Origin: Massilia glaciei
Lineage (GTDB): Bacteria; Pseudomonadota; Gammaproteobacteria; Burkholderiales; Burkholderiaceae_D
Direction of reading: 5' to 3'
Length of the DNA stretch: 64,000 bases
Assembly (NCBI RefSeq): GCF_003011895.2
Contig: NZ_PXWF02000019.1
Span: 1-64,000, forward strand
The position numbers and the translations under genes are program-made. Under the pieces are notes generated by a model. It had not been told where the DNA came from. It was given only the letters and a program-made list of their open reading frames with translations, and made no database searches. Below are positions 57,301 to 64,000 of the stretch, one piece after another. Position 1 is the stretch's first letter. Every line of letters begins with the position of its first letter.

Positions 57301-58012
57301 AGGCGTAGTAGTTGACGGCGTCGGCCTCGGTCAGGGCCGCCTCGCCCAGCATGTCGTAGGAGTAGCGGTAGCCGCGCTGCTCGTTGTCGCGGCTGTTCTT
57401 GAGCGCCTCGTCGATGGTCTGGCCGGTCACGAACTGGTTGCCCAGCATGCGCATGGCGAGGTCGACCCCCTTGCGGATCAGCGGCTCGCCGCCGCGCGTG
57501 ATCAGGTTGCCGAGCGCCGAGCCAAGCCCGGTCTCGCTGCTCGTGCCCACCAGCTTGCCGGTGATGAGCAGGCCCCAGGTGGCCGCGTTGACGAACAGCG
57601 AGGGCGATTCGCCAAGGTGCTTGCGCCAGTCGCCCTTGCTGATCTTGTCGGCGATCAGGCGGTCGGCGGTCTCGCTGTCGGGGATGCGCAACAGCGCCTC
57701 GGCCAGGCACATCAGCGCCACGCCCTCCTCGGACGAGAGCGAAAACTCGTGCATCAGCGCGTCCACGCCCGAGGCGCGGGTGCGTTTTTCGCGCACCGCC
57801 GATACCAGCCGGTGCGCCAGCGCGCGGGCGTCGGCGTTGGCGCCGGCGTCGTCGCCGGCGCCCTGGGCCAGCAGCGCGCCGACTGCGGCGGGCTCGTCGG
57901 TGCGGTAGGCGGCCGTGATGGCGGCGCGCAGCGCGCTCGGCTGATGCTGGGTTTCCACACGCAGCGCGGAAAATGGAACGAAGGCGGGGGCCGGGGCGGC
58001 GGCAGTTTGCAT
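54350..58012 (-). CDS. putA: Bifunctional proline dehydrogenase / P5C dehydrogenase PutA (no DNA-binding domain)
   Basis: 1220-aa enzyme that oxidises proline to glutamate. PRODH barrel (about 60-470) has FAD-site stretches FMVRLVKGAYWDAEIKRAQ and YEFQCLHGMGETLYDQV. The aldehyde dehydrogenase half (about 540-1010) has WNFPLAIFTGQVAAALAAGN, the catalytic Cys in SAGQRCSALRVL and ETGGQNALIVD. The C-terminal tail about 1030-1220 is the usual PutA cap. It begins MQTAAAPAPAFVPFSALRVETQHQPSALRAAI, with no ribbon-helix-helix domain, so PutA cannot repress itself. Divergent from the Lrp gene. Confidence 0.96.
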   Translation of the reverse strand: MQTAAAPAPAFVPFSALRVETQHQPSALRAAITAAYRTDEPAAVGALLAQGAGDDAGANADARALAHRLVSAVREKRTRASGVDALMHEFSLSSEEGVALMCLAEALLRIPDSETADRLIADKISKGDWRKHLGESPSLFVNAATWGLLITGKLVGTSSETGLGSALGNLITRGGEPLIRKGVDLAMRMLGNQFVTGQTIDEALKNSRDNEQRGYRYSYDMLGEAALTEADAVNYYASYERAIHAIGKASNGRGIKDGPGISVKLSALHPRYSRAQHARMMGELLPRVRSLALLAKRYNIGLNIDAEEADRLEISLDMMESLAFDPELAGFEGIGFVVQAYQKRCPFVIDFLADLARRSGRKFMVRLVKGAYWDAEIKRAQVDGMPGYPVYTRKVHTDVSYLVCAKKLLAAVGLLYPQFATHNAHSLAVIYTWAKRARIDDYEFQCLHGMGETLYDQVVGGANLDKPCRIYAPVGSHETLLAYLVRRLLENGANSSFVNQIVDEGVSIDTLVDDPFAAARADGGAPHPGIALPPALFGGERANSAGLDLSDESTLRALGAALARPRQWQAAPLIDGATGAGAPALDIVNPAQKADLVGRVREASADEVETALAAAAAYAMDWQTTPPSRRAAMLTRVAELFERHRDELMGLAVREAGKSLPNAIAEIREAVDFLRYYAAQVDGTQNLLALGPVACISPWNFPLAIFTGQVAAALAAGNVVLAKPAEQTPLIAHRAVELFREAGVPSGALQLLPGRGESVGAALCNDARVKGVIFTGSTGVAQLINQTLAKRAVRESADIALIAETGGQNALIVDSSALPEQVVQDVMSSAFDSAGQRCSALRVLLLQEEIADKTIKMLRGAMQELRVGNPDRLETDIGPVIDAQARQELLDHIARLKPTAKSHFALELAPELAAQGTFVAPTVLEIGSLSELTREVFGPVLHIIRYRRADLPKLIDAINASGFGLTLGVHSRIDETIDFVASRAHVGNIYVNRNIVGAVVGVQPFGGEGMSGTGPKAGGPLYLKRLQHGAPALLQHDRHASAGLEALLAWARNHGHQRVVTLAEQYMRTTLFGSTLTLPGPTGERNSLAFARRGTVLCAAADIGVLLNQLAAVLATGNRAVVVARSQDVIPNGLPPQVKEHIEFVSSVDACKHGFQLALVESSLVAGLRPVLAARSGPIVGVIDTSEEGAIPLWRLVAERALCVNTTAAGGNASLMTLGL

Positions 58013-58120
58013 GAACAAGTCTTCTTAAAGTGTTGAAAATAAAACGGAAATCACAGCCGGACCGCGCCCGGTATGGCGCGGAAAGATGATTCGATTGTAA
58101 AGTGAATTCTTCTGGATTAA

Positions 58121-58136
58121 TTCTGGAATTACAGAA
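58121..58136. promoter_or_regulatory. Candidate Lrp-type operator TTCTG-N6-CAGAA
   Basis: TTCTGGAATTACAGAA, an inverted repeat with an AT-rich centre in the 190-bp putA-lrp intergenic region. A half-site TTCTGGATT lies just to its left at 58110-58118. Its shape resembles Lrp/AsnC sites, so it is a candidate for control of putA and the regulator itself. Confidence 0.5.
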
Positions 58137-58202
58137 GACTAGCCATAGATAGTTTTTAGTGAGACAATTTAACCGAATAATATATCGGCGGGGACGACTC
58201 AG

Positions 58203-58658
58203 ATGCTCGACAAGATAAGCAAGAAAATACTTTCGGAGCTCCAAAGCGACGGGCGCATCAGCAATGTGGAGCTCGCCGCGCGGGTCAACCTGTCGCCGGC
58301 CGCCTGCCTCGAGCGCGTGCGCAAGCTGCACGACTCGGGCTACATCATGGGTTACACGGCCCAGCTCAATCCGCTATTGCTCGACGTCTCCCTGCTCGTG
58401 TTCATCGAGGTTGTGCTCGACCGCACCACGCCCGAGGTGTTCGACGCCTTCAAGCACAGCGTGCAAACCATTCCCGAAGTGCTCGAATGCCATATGGTGG
58501 CGGGCGGCTTCGACTACCTGGTCAAGGCGCGCGTGAAGGACATGGCGGCCTACCGCGAATTTTTGGGCAAGACCCTGCTGCAAAAGGGCGTGCGCGAGAC
58601 GCACACCTACGCCGTCATGGAAGAGGTCAAGAACACCACCAAGCTGCCGATCAAGTAG
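58203..58658 (+). CDS. Lrp/AsnC-family regulator, probably PutR-like (proline-responsive)
   Basis: 151-aa regulator. N-terminal winged HTH LDKISKKILSELQSDGRISNVELAARVNLSPAACLERVRKLHDSGYIMGYTAQL is followed by a RAM ligand-binding domain (VVLDRTTPEVFDAFKHSVQTIPEVLECHMVAGGFDYLVKARV). GGGGA precedes ATG 58203. It is divergent from putA and shares its promoter region, the classic arrangement in which Lrp-type PutR activates putA when proline is present. Such proteins form octamers. Confidence 0.93.
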   Translation: MLDKISKKILSELQSDGRISNVELAARVNLSPAACLERVRKLHDSGYIMGYTAQLNPLLLDVSLLVFIEVVLDRTTPEVFDAFKHSVQTIPEVLECHMVAGGFDYLVKARVKDMAAYREFLGKTLLQKGVRETHTYAVMEEVKNTTKLPIK

Positions 58659-58713
58659 CGCGCTATGCTTCGCGCCGGCGGCGCCGAACATCACCTTTGA
58701 GAACTGGAATAGC

Positions 58714-61494
58714 ATGCGTTCGAACCTGGATAAGCGCCGCGCACGCGGCTGGGCCGTGTGCCTGCCGTTGTTCTTGTTGCTCGGCTGCCGGCCAAACAAC
58801 CAGGGCGCGCCGGCGGCGCCGATTGTCGCCGCCGAGGCGGCGTGCGCCGAGGTGGCGATTCCGGCCGCCGCGCCGCGGCCCGGGGACGACGCCGCGGCCA
58901 CCCGCGTCGGGCAGCTGCGCGCCGCCCTGCTCGCATTGGAAGTCGCGCCGGCCTGTCTGGGGACCCAGCTTTTCCGCGGCCCCGGCAGCGCCGACGAGCA
59001 GGCGCTCGTCATCGCATTGATGACCCTGGACCCGCTCGCGCTGGCCAGGGCCCGCGCCGCCGGCGTGCTCGGCGGCGTCAAGGGCGACCCGCGGCCCGCC
59101 TTCGCCGCCCTGCTCAAGGCCCTCGGGTCCGAAAACGACGCCACCGTGGTCGCGGCCCAGTACGACAGCATCGCCAAGCTGCTGCCAAGCCGCGCCGCGT
59201 TGCGCTGGGACGACGGCCCCACCGTGGGCGCGCTGATCGACCAGATCGGGCTCGGCAACGGGTCGCCACGCAGCCGCGGGGCCGAAGAGATGGCGGCCTC
59301 GCGCGGCGTCAACGTCAGCGCCAGCCGCGCACTGGTGGTGCTCGGCGACATCCTCGAGCAGGCCGCCGTGGCCAACAAGGCGCGCCGGCCCAACGTGCCG
59401 GAAGATGGGGCCGGCGCCGGCGCCGGCGCGGGCACGACCGGCGACGCGGCGGCCTCGGCCGAAATCTGGCAGTCGTACGAATCGACGGTGGCGGGGTTGC
59501 AATTGAACCGCGACCACCGGGGGCCGATCGACGCCGACTGGCGCGTGCCCCTGCTCGACAAGCTGGCCGAGCTGCTGCGCAACGGCCGCCTGAACCAGGA
59601 CCCGCGCGGCGACTTGGTGGACAAGCTGGTGGAGCTGCTCGACTACCCGGCCGAGCCGGTGCGGGTGGCCGCGATGCGGGTGATGGGCGCGCTGGTCGAC
59701 GCCGCCGCGCGCGACGCCGACAAGCGGTGGGGCGACCTGTTGCCGGTGCTGCCGCCGGCGGCGCTCGGCCGGCTCCATGCCGCTCTCGTCAAAACGGCCG
59801 CCGACGCCGCGCCGCCGGTGCGCGCCGGGGCCGCCAGCGCGCTCGGGCGGCTCGCCAAGCACAACGGCGCCGACATCGCCGTGCTTGTCCCCCTGCTCAA
59901 GGACGCCGACCAGCAGGTGCGCGCCAACGCCACCGAGGCGTTGGCGGGCAAGCTGGTGGTGGCGCCGGTCGACCTGGCCGCGCAGGCGGCCCGGCTCAAG
60001 GCGGGCGGCACCGGCGCCATCGAGGCCGTCGCCGCCCTGTCGCGCCGGCGCACCCCCGAAGTGCTCGAACTGCTGCTGCAAACGGTGCTGGAGGCCGACA
60101 AGCGCGGCGCCGCGCAGCCCGGCGCCATGTCCGACGCGCAGCGGGAGGAGGCGCTGGCCCTGGCGGGCGCCGCGGCCCGGGCGCTGGCCAAGTTCGGCCC
60201 GGTGGTGCTCATGCCCGTGATCGGCAAGGTGGGCAGCACGCAAAGCGAGGCCACGCGCGAGATGCTGTTCGTAGTGCTCAGGGAGCTCGACTGGGCGCCG
60301 GCGGCGGCACGGCAGAGGCTTGACGTCGCGGCCGCCCTCACCCCGGCGCTGATGGCGGACGATGCGCAGGTGCGTCTGGCGGGCGCGACCCTGCTGGCCG
60401 AATGGCGCCCGTACGCCGCGCGGCCCTTCGCCGACAGCCTCGTCGAACCGGTGGTGCTGGCGTATCTGCCGGCGCCGGCGGACGGCGCCAAACCCGTCGT
60501 CCAGGACCGCGGCGACACCATCGTGTTCCAGGCCGGCGGCAAGAGCGCATGGGCCATGGCGCCCGAGATGGCCGCCACCGTCATCGCCGGCAACAGCGGC
60601 TCGCGCGCGGCCGCCGAGGCGATGGTCAGGTCGATGTGCTCGGGACAAAGGCGCGATCCGGCCACGGTCAACATCGGCGTCGGCGGCCCCGCCGGGCCCA
60701 ACGGCCAGCTGCGCGGCATGGAGGACAGCCTGCGCGGGATGGGCGCCGCCGCCGCCCTGCCAATACTGAACGCGATCGGCAAGGGCGGCAGGAAACACTG
60801 CGGCGAATCGCTCCTGCGCGCGTTCGCGCAGAGCGATCTCGACGATGCCGATGCCGCCACCGTCGACGCGATGCTGGGACACCTGCGCAGCCCGGACCGC
60901 AAGGTGCGCAAGCTGATGCTCGTGGCGCTGGCCGACATGACGGTCGTGCCCGCCGCCGCGGCGGCCCCGCTGGCGGCGCTCGCCGCCCGCGGCGATGGCG
61001 TGGAAAAATTGCTCGCCAAGCGCGCCCGGCGCGCGATCGCCCTGCCGGGCGGCGCGCCGGCGCCGGCTGAGCCGGCGGACCTCGTCCCCGCCTTCATCAT
61101 GGGCGACGCCGGCGGCCTCGCGCAGGCGAACGCGGCCATGCCCGGGGCGCTCAAACAATTGCAAGGCGCGCTCGCCGAACTGCCCGCGGCGGCGCCCGAA
61201 AAACGGGCCGCCACCATGCGAATGGCGGGCATGATGGGACCGGCCGCCCCGTTCGCGGTGCCGGCGCTGGTGTCGGCGCTGAAGGACGAACAGGCGTTGG
61301 TGCGCGAGCTGGCCGCGTTCGGCCTGGGCCGGATAGGCTCGCCGCAGGCGCTGGGGGCGCTCGAAAAGGCGCTCGAAAAGGCGCGCGCCGATCCGGCGTC
61401 TACGCTCGCGCGCAAGGCGGGCAACGCGATCGCCCGGATCAAGGCGCGCGCGGGCGCCGCGCCAAGCCCGCGGCCTTCGCAGGGAGCCGCTTAG
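58714..61494 (+). CDS. Large HEAT-repeat lipoprotein, unknown function
   Basis: 926-aa protein. Signal peptide with lipobox LLLGC places the lipidated Cys at 25; residue +2 is Arg. Most of the chain (about 90-900) is Ala/Leu/Arg-rich helical repeats (e.g. PVRVAAMRVMGALVDAAARDADKRWG, VRAGAASALGRLAKHNGADI, VRANATEALAGKLVVAP, DEQALVRELAAFGLGRIGSPQALGALEKALEKAR) of HEAT/PBS-lyase type, forming a long solenoid. Short Gly-rich linkers (GAGAGAGAGTTGDAAASAE) break it. Probably a scaffold in the envelope. No catalytic motif found. Confidence 0.8.
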   Translation: MRSNLDKRRARGWAVCLPLFLLLGCRPNNQGAPAAPIVAAEAACAEVAIPAAAPRPGDDAAATRVGQLRAALLALEVAPACLGTQLFRGPGSADEQALVIALMTLDPLALARARAAGVLGGVKGDPRPAFAALLKALGSENDATVVAAQYDSIAKLLPSRAALRWDDGPTVGALIDQIGLGNGSPRSRGAEEMAASRGVNVSASRALVVLGDILEQAAVANKARRPNVPEDGAGAGAGAGTTGDAAASAEIWQSYESTVAGLQLNRDHRGPIDADWRVPLLDKLAELLRNGRLNQDPRGDLVDKLVELLDYPAEPVRVAAMRVMGALVDAAARDADKRWGDLLPVLPPAALGRLHAALVKTAADAAPPVRAGAASALGRLAKHNGADIAVLVPLLKDADQQVRANATEALAGKLVVAPVDLAAQAARLKAGGTGAIEAVAALSRRRTPEVLELLLQTVLEADKRGAAQPGAMSDAQREEALALAGAAARALAKFGPVVLMPVIGKVGSTQSEATREMLFVVLRELDWAPAAARQRLDVAAALTPALMADDAQVRLAGATLLAEWRPYAARPFADSLVEPVVLAYLPAPADGAKPVVQDRGDTIVFQAGGKSAWAMAPEMAATVIAGNSGSRAAAEAMVRSMCSGQRRDPATVNIGVGGPAGPNGQLRGMEDSLRGMGAAAALPILNAIGKGGRKHCGESLLRAFAQSDLDDADAATVDAMLGHLRSPDRKVRKLMLVALADMTVVPAAAAAPLAALAARGDGVEKLLAKRARRAIALPGGAPAPAEPADLVPAFIMGDAGGLAQANAAMPGALKQLQGALAELPAAAPEKRAATMRMAGMMGPAAPFAVPALVSALKDEQALVRELAAFGLGRIGSPQALGALEKALEKARADPASTLARKAGNAIARIKARAGAAPSPRPSQGAA

Positions 61495-62438
61495 TCGCTG
61501 TCGGGCGGGGCCACCACGCTCGAGCGCATTCCGTCGAGGTTCTTGCGCAGCCACTTGTGGGCCGGACTGCGCGCGTCGCGCTCGTGCCAGAGCATGTCGA
61601 GGTGGACCGCCGGCAGCGCGAACGGCAGGTCGCGGTAGACCAGCGCGTCGGTCATGCCGGTCGAGGCGATCAAATGCTTCGGCAGCACCGTGATCAGGTC
61701 GCTGTTGGCGACCACCCGGCCCGCCGTGAAGAACTGGTTGACCGTGAGCAGGATGCGGCGCTCGCGTCCGAGCTGGGCCAGCGCCTCGTCCGACAGGCCG
61801 TGCGCGCGCCCCGAAAAACTCACGAGCAGGTGGTTCGCCGCGCAATAGTTGTCGAGCGTGAGCTCGCCCCTGGCCAGCGGATGGCCCTTGCGCATCACGC
61901 ACACGTACTTGCCCGAATACAGGCGCTCGTGCCGGATCGGCGAACCGGTGTCGCTCGAGAGCTGGGCCGCGACGCCCGGGAAGAAACCGACCGCCAGGTC
62001 GATGTCCCCGCGCAGCAGCATAGGGCGCGGCTCGCGCGTGGTCAGCGGCACCATCCGCACGTTGACGCCGGGCGCCTCCCTTTCGATCGATCGCATCAGC
62101 GACGGCAGCCAGAACGCGGCGGTCGCGTCGGCCATCGCCATGCGGAAGGTCGCGTGCGCCTTGGACACGTCGAAGGTCTCCGGCGTGACGGCCGCCTCGA
62201 GCCCCGACAGGGCCAGCCGCACGGCCGGCCACAGGGCCTCGGCGCGCGGGGTCGGTTTGACGCCGTAGGCGGTGCGTATGAGCAACTCGTCGCCGATGCT
62301 CTCGCGCAGGCGCTTGATCGCGTTCGAGACCGCCGGCTGGGTCATGGCCAGGTGGCCGGCCGCGCGCGTGAGGTTTTGTTCCGTCATCACAGCGTCGAAG
62401 ACGCGCAACAGGTTCAAGTCGAGGGTCAGAAAGCTCAT
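61491..62438 (-). CDS. LysR-family transcriptional regulator
   Basis: 315-aa LTTR. N-terminal HTH LLRVFDAVMTEQNLTRAAGHLAMTQPAVSNAIKRLRESIGDELLIRTAYGVKPTPRAEAL, then a periplasmic-binding-protein-like effector domain (FRMAMADATAAFWLPSLMRSIEREAPGVNVRMVPL). Start MSFLTLDLNL at 62438. It overlaps by four bases the end of the convergent HEAT lipoprotein gene, so the two transcripts collide. It is divergent from the small membrane protein gene at 62609, a plausible target. Confidence 0.93.
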   Translation of the reverse strand: MSFLTLDLNLLRVFDAVMTEQNLTRAAGHLAMTQPAVSNAIKRLRESIGDELLIRTAYGVKPTPRAEALWPAVRLALSGLEAAVTPETFDVSKAHATFRMAMADATAAFWLPSLMRSIEREAPGVNVRMVPLTTREPRPMLLRGDIDLAVGFFPGVAAQLSSDTGSPIRHERLYSGKYVCVMRKGHPLARGELTLDNYCAANHLLVSFSGRAHGLSDEALAQLGRERRILLTVNQFFTAGRVVANSDLITVLPKHLIASTGMTDALVYRDLPFALPAVHLDMLWHERDARSPAHKWLRKNLDGMRSSVVAPPDSD

Positions 62439-62608
62439 GGCTGGCCTGCAAAAAAGGTCAATTCGATCGGACGTTGCGCACACCCATTATAGATGCACCC
62501 ATTCACGATTCGTATGATAGTCATCGGAAATTGAAATTAGATTTATATACCGCACTGCACTATAGTTCTGTACATCAACTTACCATCCACCGGAACATCA
62601 TCGTGACC

Positions 62609-62842
62609 ATGACCGTATTTCTGCTAAGCCTGGCGCTGCTCTCAGCCCTGTTCGTCATGTTCCAACCGCTGCTGACGGGTCTCGGACGCGCCTTCATGCT
62701 GATGCTCAACCCGCGCCTGAGCAAGGAAGAGCTGGCCGCGCGCGCCCACATGCGCGACGCCGAGATGCTGCAACGGATGATCAACGCCGCCGGCGACGCC
62801 AGCCAGGCGTCGGAACTGCGCGCCCTGGGCGCCCGCTACTGA
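62609..62842 (+). CDS. Small single-pass membrane protein, 77 aa
   Basis: Begins MTVFLLSLALLSALFVMFQPLLTGLGRAFMLML, a single hydrophobic helix. A polar helical tail follows (NPRLSKEELAARAHMRDAEMLQRMINAAGDASQASELRALGARY). No family is recognised. It starts 170 bases from the LysR start in the opposite direction; the shared upstream region is AT-richer than average and may hold LysR sites. A longer upstream reading is unlikely. Confidence 0.7.
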   Translation: MTVFLLSLALLSALFVMFQPLLTGLGRAFMLMLNPRLSKEELAARAHMRDAEMLQRMINAAGDASQASELRALGARY

Positions 62843-62898
62843 CCATCCGCTTCGGACGAAACGCTTCGGACGCCGCGTTCCGCGGCGGTTCGCAAACG

Positions 62899-62934
62899 CA
62901 ATGCGGCGCCAGGTGCAAACCGGGCGCCGCATTG
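62899..62934 (+). terminator. Strong GC hairpin, possible terminator
   Basis: A 12-bp stem CAATGCGGCGCC / GGCGCCGCATTG with a 12-base loop, 56 bases past the small gene and before the convergent chalcone-isomerase-like gene. There is no long T-run, so it may act with Rho or as an RNA stability hairpin. Confidence 0.5.
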
Positions 62935-62983
62935 TCGTTCCGGCGCCGGCCCGGGGGCCGGCGCCAACGAAGCCTACTTAAGC

Positions 62984-63580
62984 CTACTTCTTACCGCCAA
63001 GCAGGGCGACCTTGAGCGACCTGTCGACCGGCTTCTCGCCGAGCCAGATGCGGGTGACGGCGTTGTAAAAGGCGATGTCGGGGAGCACTTCACCGATCTT
63101 CTTGCCGTTGAGCGTGCTCATGGTGCCGACGCCGGGCATCCAGTTCAGCTGCAGCTCGTCGCCCTTCTTGATGCTCTCGAGCAGGGCGAACATTTCGCCG
63201 AACTTGCTGATCTGGGCGATGATCTTGGCCTTTTCGGCGGAGTTGGAATTGTCGTTCAGGCCGGTTATGAAGGCCGAGCCGAATTCGTCCGAGGAGACGT
63301 CGCGCATCATCACGAGCGACATGCGGCGCGGGCCGTCCATCTTGAGCACTTCCTCGGTCGTGGTGGCTTTTTCGGGCAGGTACATGCCGGTCGCGTAGAT
63401 CTTGAGGAAGAACTTGGTGCGCATGCCCACGCCGTTGAGCTTGATCTCCTTGCCGGCCTGTTTGACGGTTTCTTCGAACTTGACGCCGGCGATCTCGGCC
63501 GCGGCGGCCGGCACGCTGAAGGCGCAGGCGAGGAAGGCGCCCGCCAGCAGGCTTTTGAAAGTCATTTTGGTGATTGTCAT
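62984..63580 (-). CDS. Chalcone isomerase-fold secreted protein
   Basis: 198-aa protein with signal peptide MTITKMTFKSLLAGAFLACAFSVPAAAAE. The core IAGVKFEETVKQAGKEIKLNGVGMRTKFFLKIYATGMYLPEKATTTEEVLKMDGPRRMSLVMMRDV, FGSAFITGLNDN and IAFYNAVTRIWLGEKPVDRSLKVALLGGKK is the bacterial chalcone-isomerase-like fold, which lacks the plant active site and has no proven role (fatty-acid binding is suspected). GGAGA precedes ATG 63580. The next gene to the right is a paralogue in tandem. Confidence 0.88.
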   Translation of the reverse strand: MTITKMTFKSLLAGAFLACAFSVPAAAAEIAGVKFEETVKQAGKEIKLNGVGMRTKFFLKIYATGMYLPEKATTTEEVLKMDGPRRMSLVMMRDVSSDEFGSAFITGLNDNSNSAEKAKIIAQISKFGEMFALLESIKKGDELQLNWMPGVGTMSTLNGKKIGEVLPDIAFYNAVTRIWLGEKPVDRSLKVALLGGKK

Positions 63581-63725
63581 TTTGTTTGTCTCCACAGTTG
63601 ATGTAAGGATTCTTGCTCAGATCTTACTTCGGATAAGCCTGGCATAGTATGCCAGCTCGCGTGCCGTGCGCCTTGCGTCGCCGCCAAGACGCGGCGGCGA
63701 TGGTCCTCAACGTGTGCTTCGTCGA

Positions 63726-64000
63726 TCAGGTGTTGGGCGCGTTGAGCATCGCCCGCTTGAGGCTGGCGTCGGCCGGGTTTTCGCCCAGCCAGATGCGCAG
63801 CATGGCGTTGTAGGCGGCGATTTCGGAAGGCACGTCGCCAACTTTCTTGCCGTTCATGGTGAGCAGGGTGCCGGATCCGGGGATCCAGTCGATGTTCATC
63901 ACGTCACCTTTTTTCATCCCGTCGAGCATGCCGAACACCTCGCCGATCTTGGCGAACTGGGTGGCCAGGCGCGCACGCTCGGCTTCGTTGGTGTTCTTGT
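63726..64000 (-). CDS. Second chalcone isomerase-fold protein (5' part beyond window)
   Basis: Only the C-terminal 91 codons are in the window. Reading from the right edge (KNTNEAERARLATQFAKIGEVFGMLDGMKKGD) to the stop at 63726 ends IAAYNAMLRIWLGENPADASLKRAMLNAPNT, closely parallel to the tail of the gene at 62984 (IAFYNAVTRIWLGEKPVDRSLKVALL). A tandem duplication is therefore likely. The gap between the two is 145 bases and the sequence in it holds no gene. Confidence 0.85.
   Translation of the reverse strand, partial: KNTNEAERARLATQFAKIGEVFGMLDGMKKGDVMNIDWIPGSGTLLTMNGKKVGDVPSEIAAYNAMLRIWLGENPADASLKRAMLNAPNT

Noticed and set aside
54218-58036. Very long plus-strand open frame opposite putA
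   Set aside because: Antisense shadow of putA in GC-rich DNA; the composition is Arg/Ala/His-rich with no domain and no ribosome site.
58663-62451. Minus-strand frame of 1262 codons opposite the HEAT lipoprotein
   Set aside because: Antisense shadow of the HEAT gene and out-of-frame part of the LysR gene.

Overview
The window reads as chromosomal DNA from a high-GC betaproteobacterium, most likely Burkholderiales of the Oxalobacteraceae/Massilia kind. The grounds are the complete atpIBEFHAGDC operon beside parB, parA, rsmG and mnmG, the argB / pyrimidine nucleotidase / slmA cluster, parS sites of the TGTTNCACGTGGAACA type, a PHB-depolymerase-type esterase and SemiSWEET, DUF2520, DUF924 and DUF1289 genes. 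This placement is inference from gene content and order; no database was searched. Almost all DNA is coding, and there is no prophage, complete IS element or CRISPR array.

Layout. 1-5 kb: a two-component system (kinase cut by the left edge), a DJ-1/PfpI-like lipoprotein and the ribosomal ABC-F factor EttA. 5-13 kb: a membrane protein, a REP-type tyrosine transposase, an outer-membrane barrel protein, then a compact six-gene minus-strand operon (Xaa-Pro aminopeptidase, small protein, MgtC-like, DUF924, DUF2520, AlkB), followed by a repeat block of GGGGTCAGACCCC palindromes and 78-bp units. 13-22 kb: small accessory genes, including an RHH regulator plus PHB-type esterase unit with a visible promoter and operator candidate, a 92-bp MITE-like element, a Phd/VapC toxin-antitoxin pair and a sigma factor / anti-sigma set. 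22-31 kb: argB, tRNA-Thr(GGT), a TraB/GumN protein, nucleotidase, slmA, a PabB-PabC fusion, a hydrolase, a peroxidase and PPK2. 31-46 kb: a serine hydrolase, the ATP synthase operon, parB-parA, rsmG-mnmG and two parS sites. 46-52 kb: an alcohol dehydrogenase, a GMC oxidoreductase, a nitronate monooxygenase-like gene and a gene-free kilobase that looks like the replication origin. 52-64 kb: an MTA/SAH nucleosidase-like gene, alanine dehydrogenase, PutA with a divergent Lrp regulator, a large HEAT-repeat lipoprotein, a LysR regulator and two tandem chalcone-isomerase-fold proteins.

The most interesting feature is at 50.8-51.65 kb. Two copies of a roughly 215-bp module lie in the same orientation with a 632-bp period. 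Each carries DnaA boxes at matching positions and then a box / GC-containing spacer / DnaA-trio-like / AT-rich arrangement, as in bacterial origin unwinding elements. With parABS and mnmG-rsmG 5-10 kb away and the long genes on the left all pointing away from it, this is best read as a duplicated (bipartite) oriC with no dnaA gene beside it in this window.

How the parts fit: the 33-46 kb block joins energy supply (F-ATPase), origin segregation (ParABS) and RNA modification (MnmG, RsmG). SlmA adds nucleoid occlusion. PutA, Lrp and Ald handle proline and alanine. The RHH regulator / esterase unit may serve polyhydroxyalkanoate turnover. The palindromic repeats and the transposase at 6 kb suggest an active or recently active REP/RAYT system in the genome.
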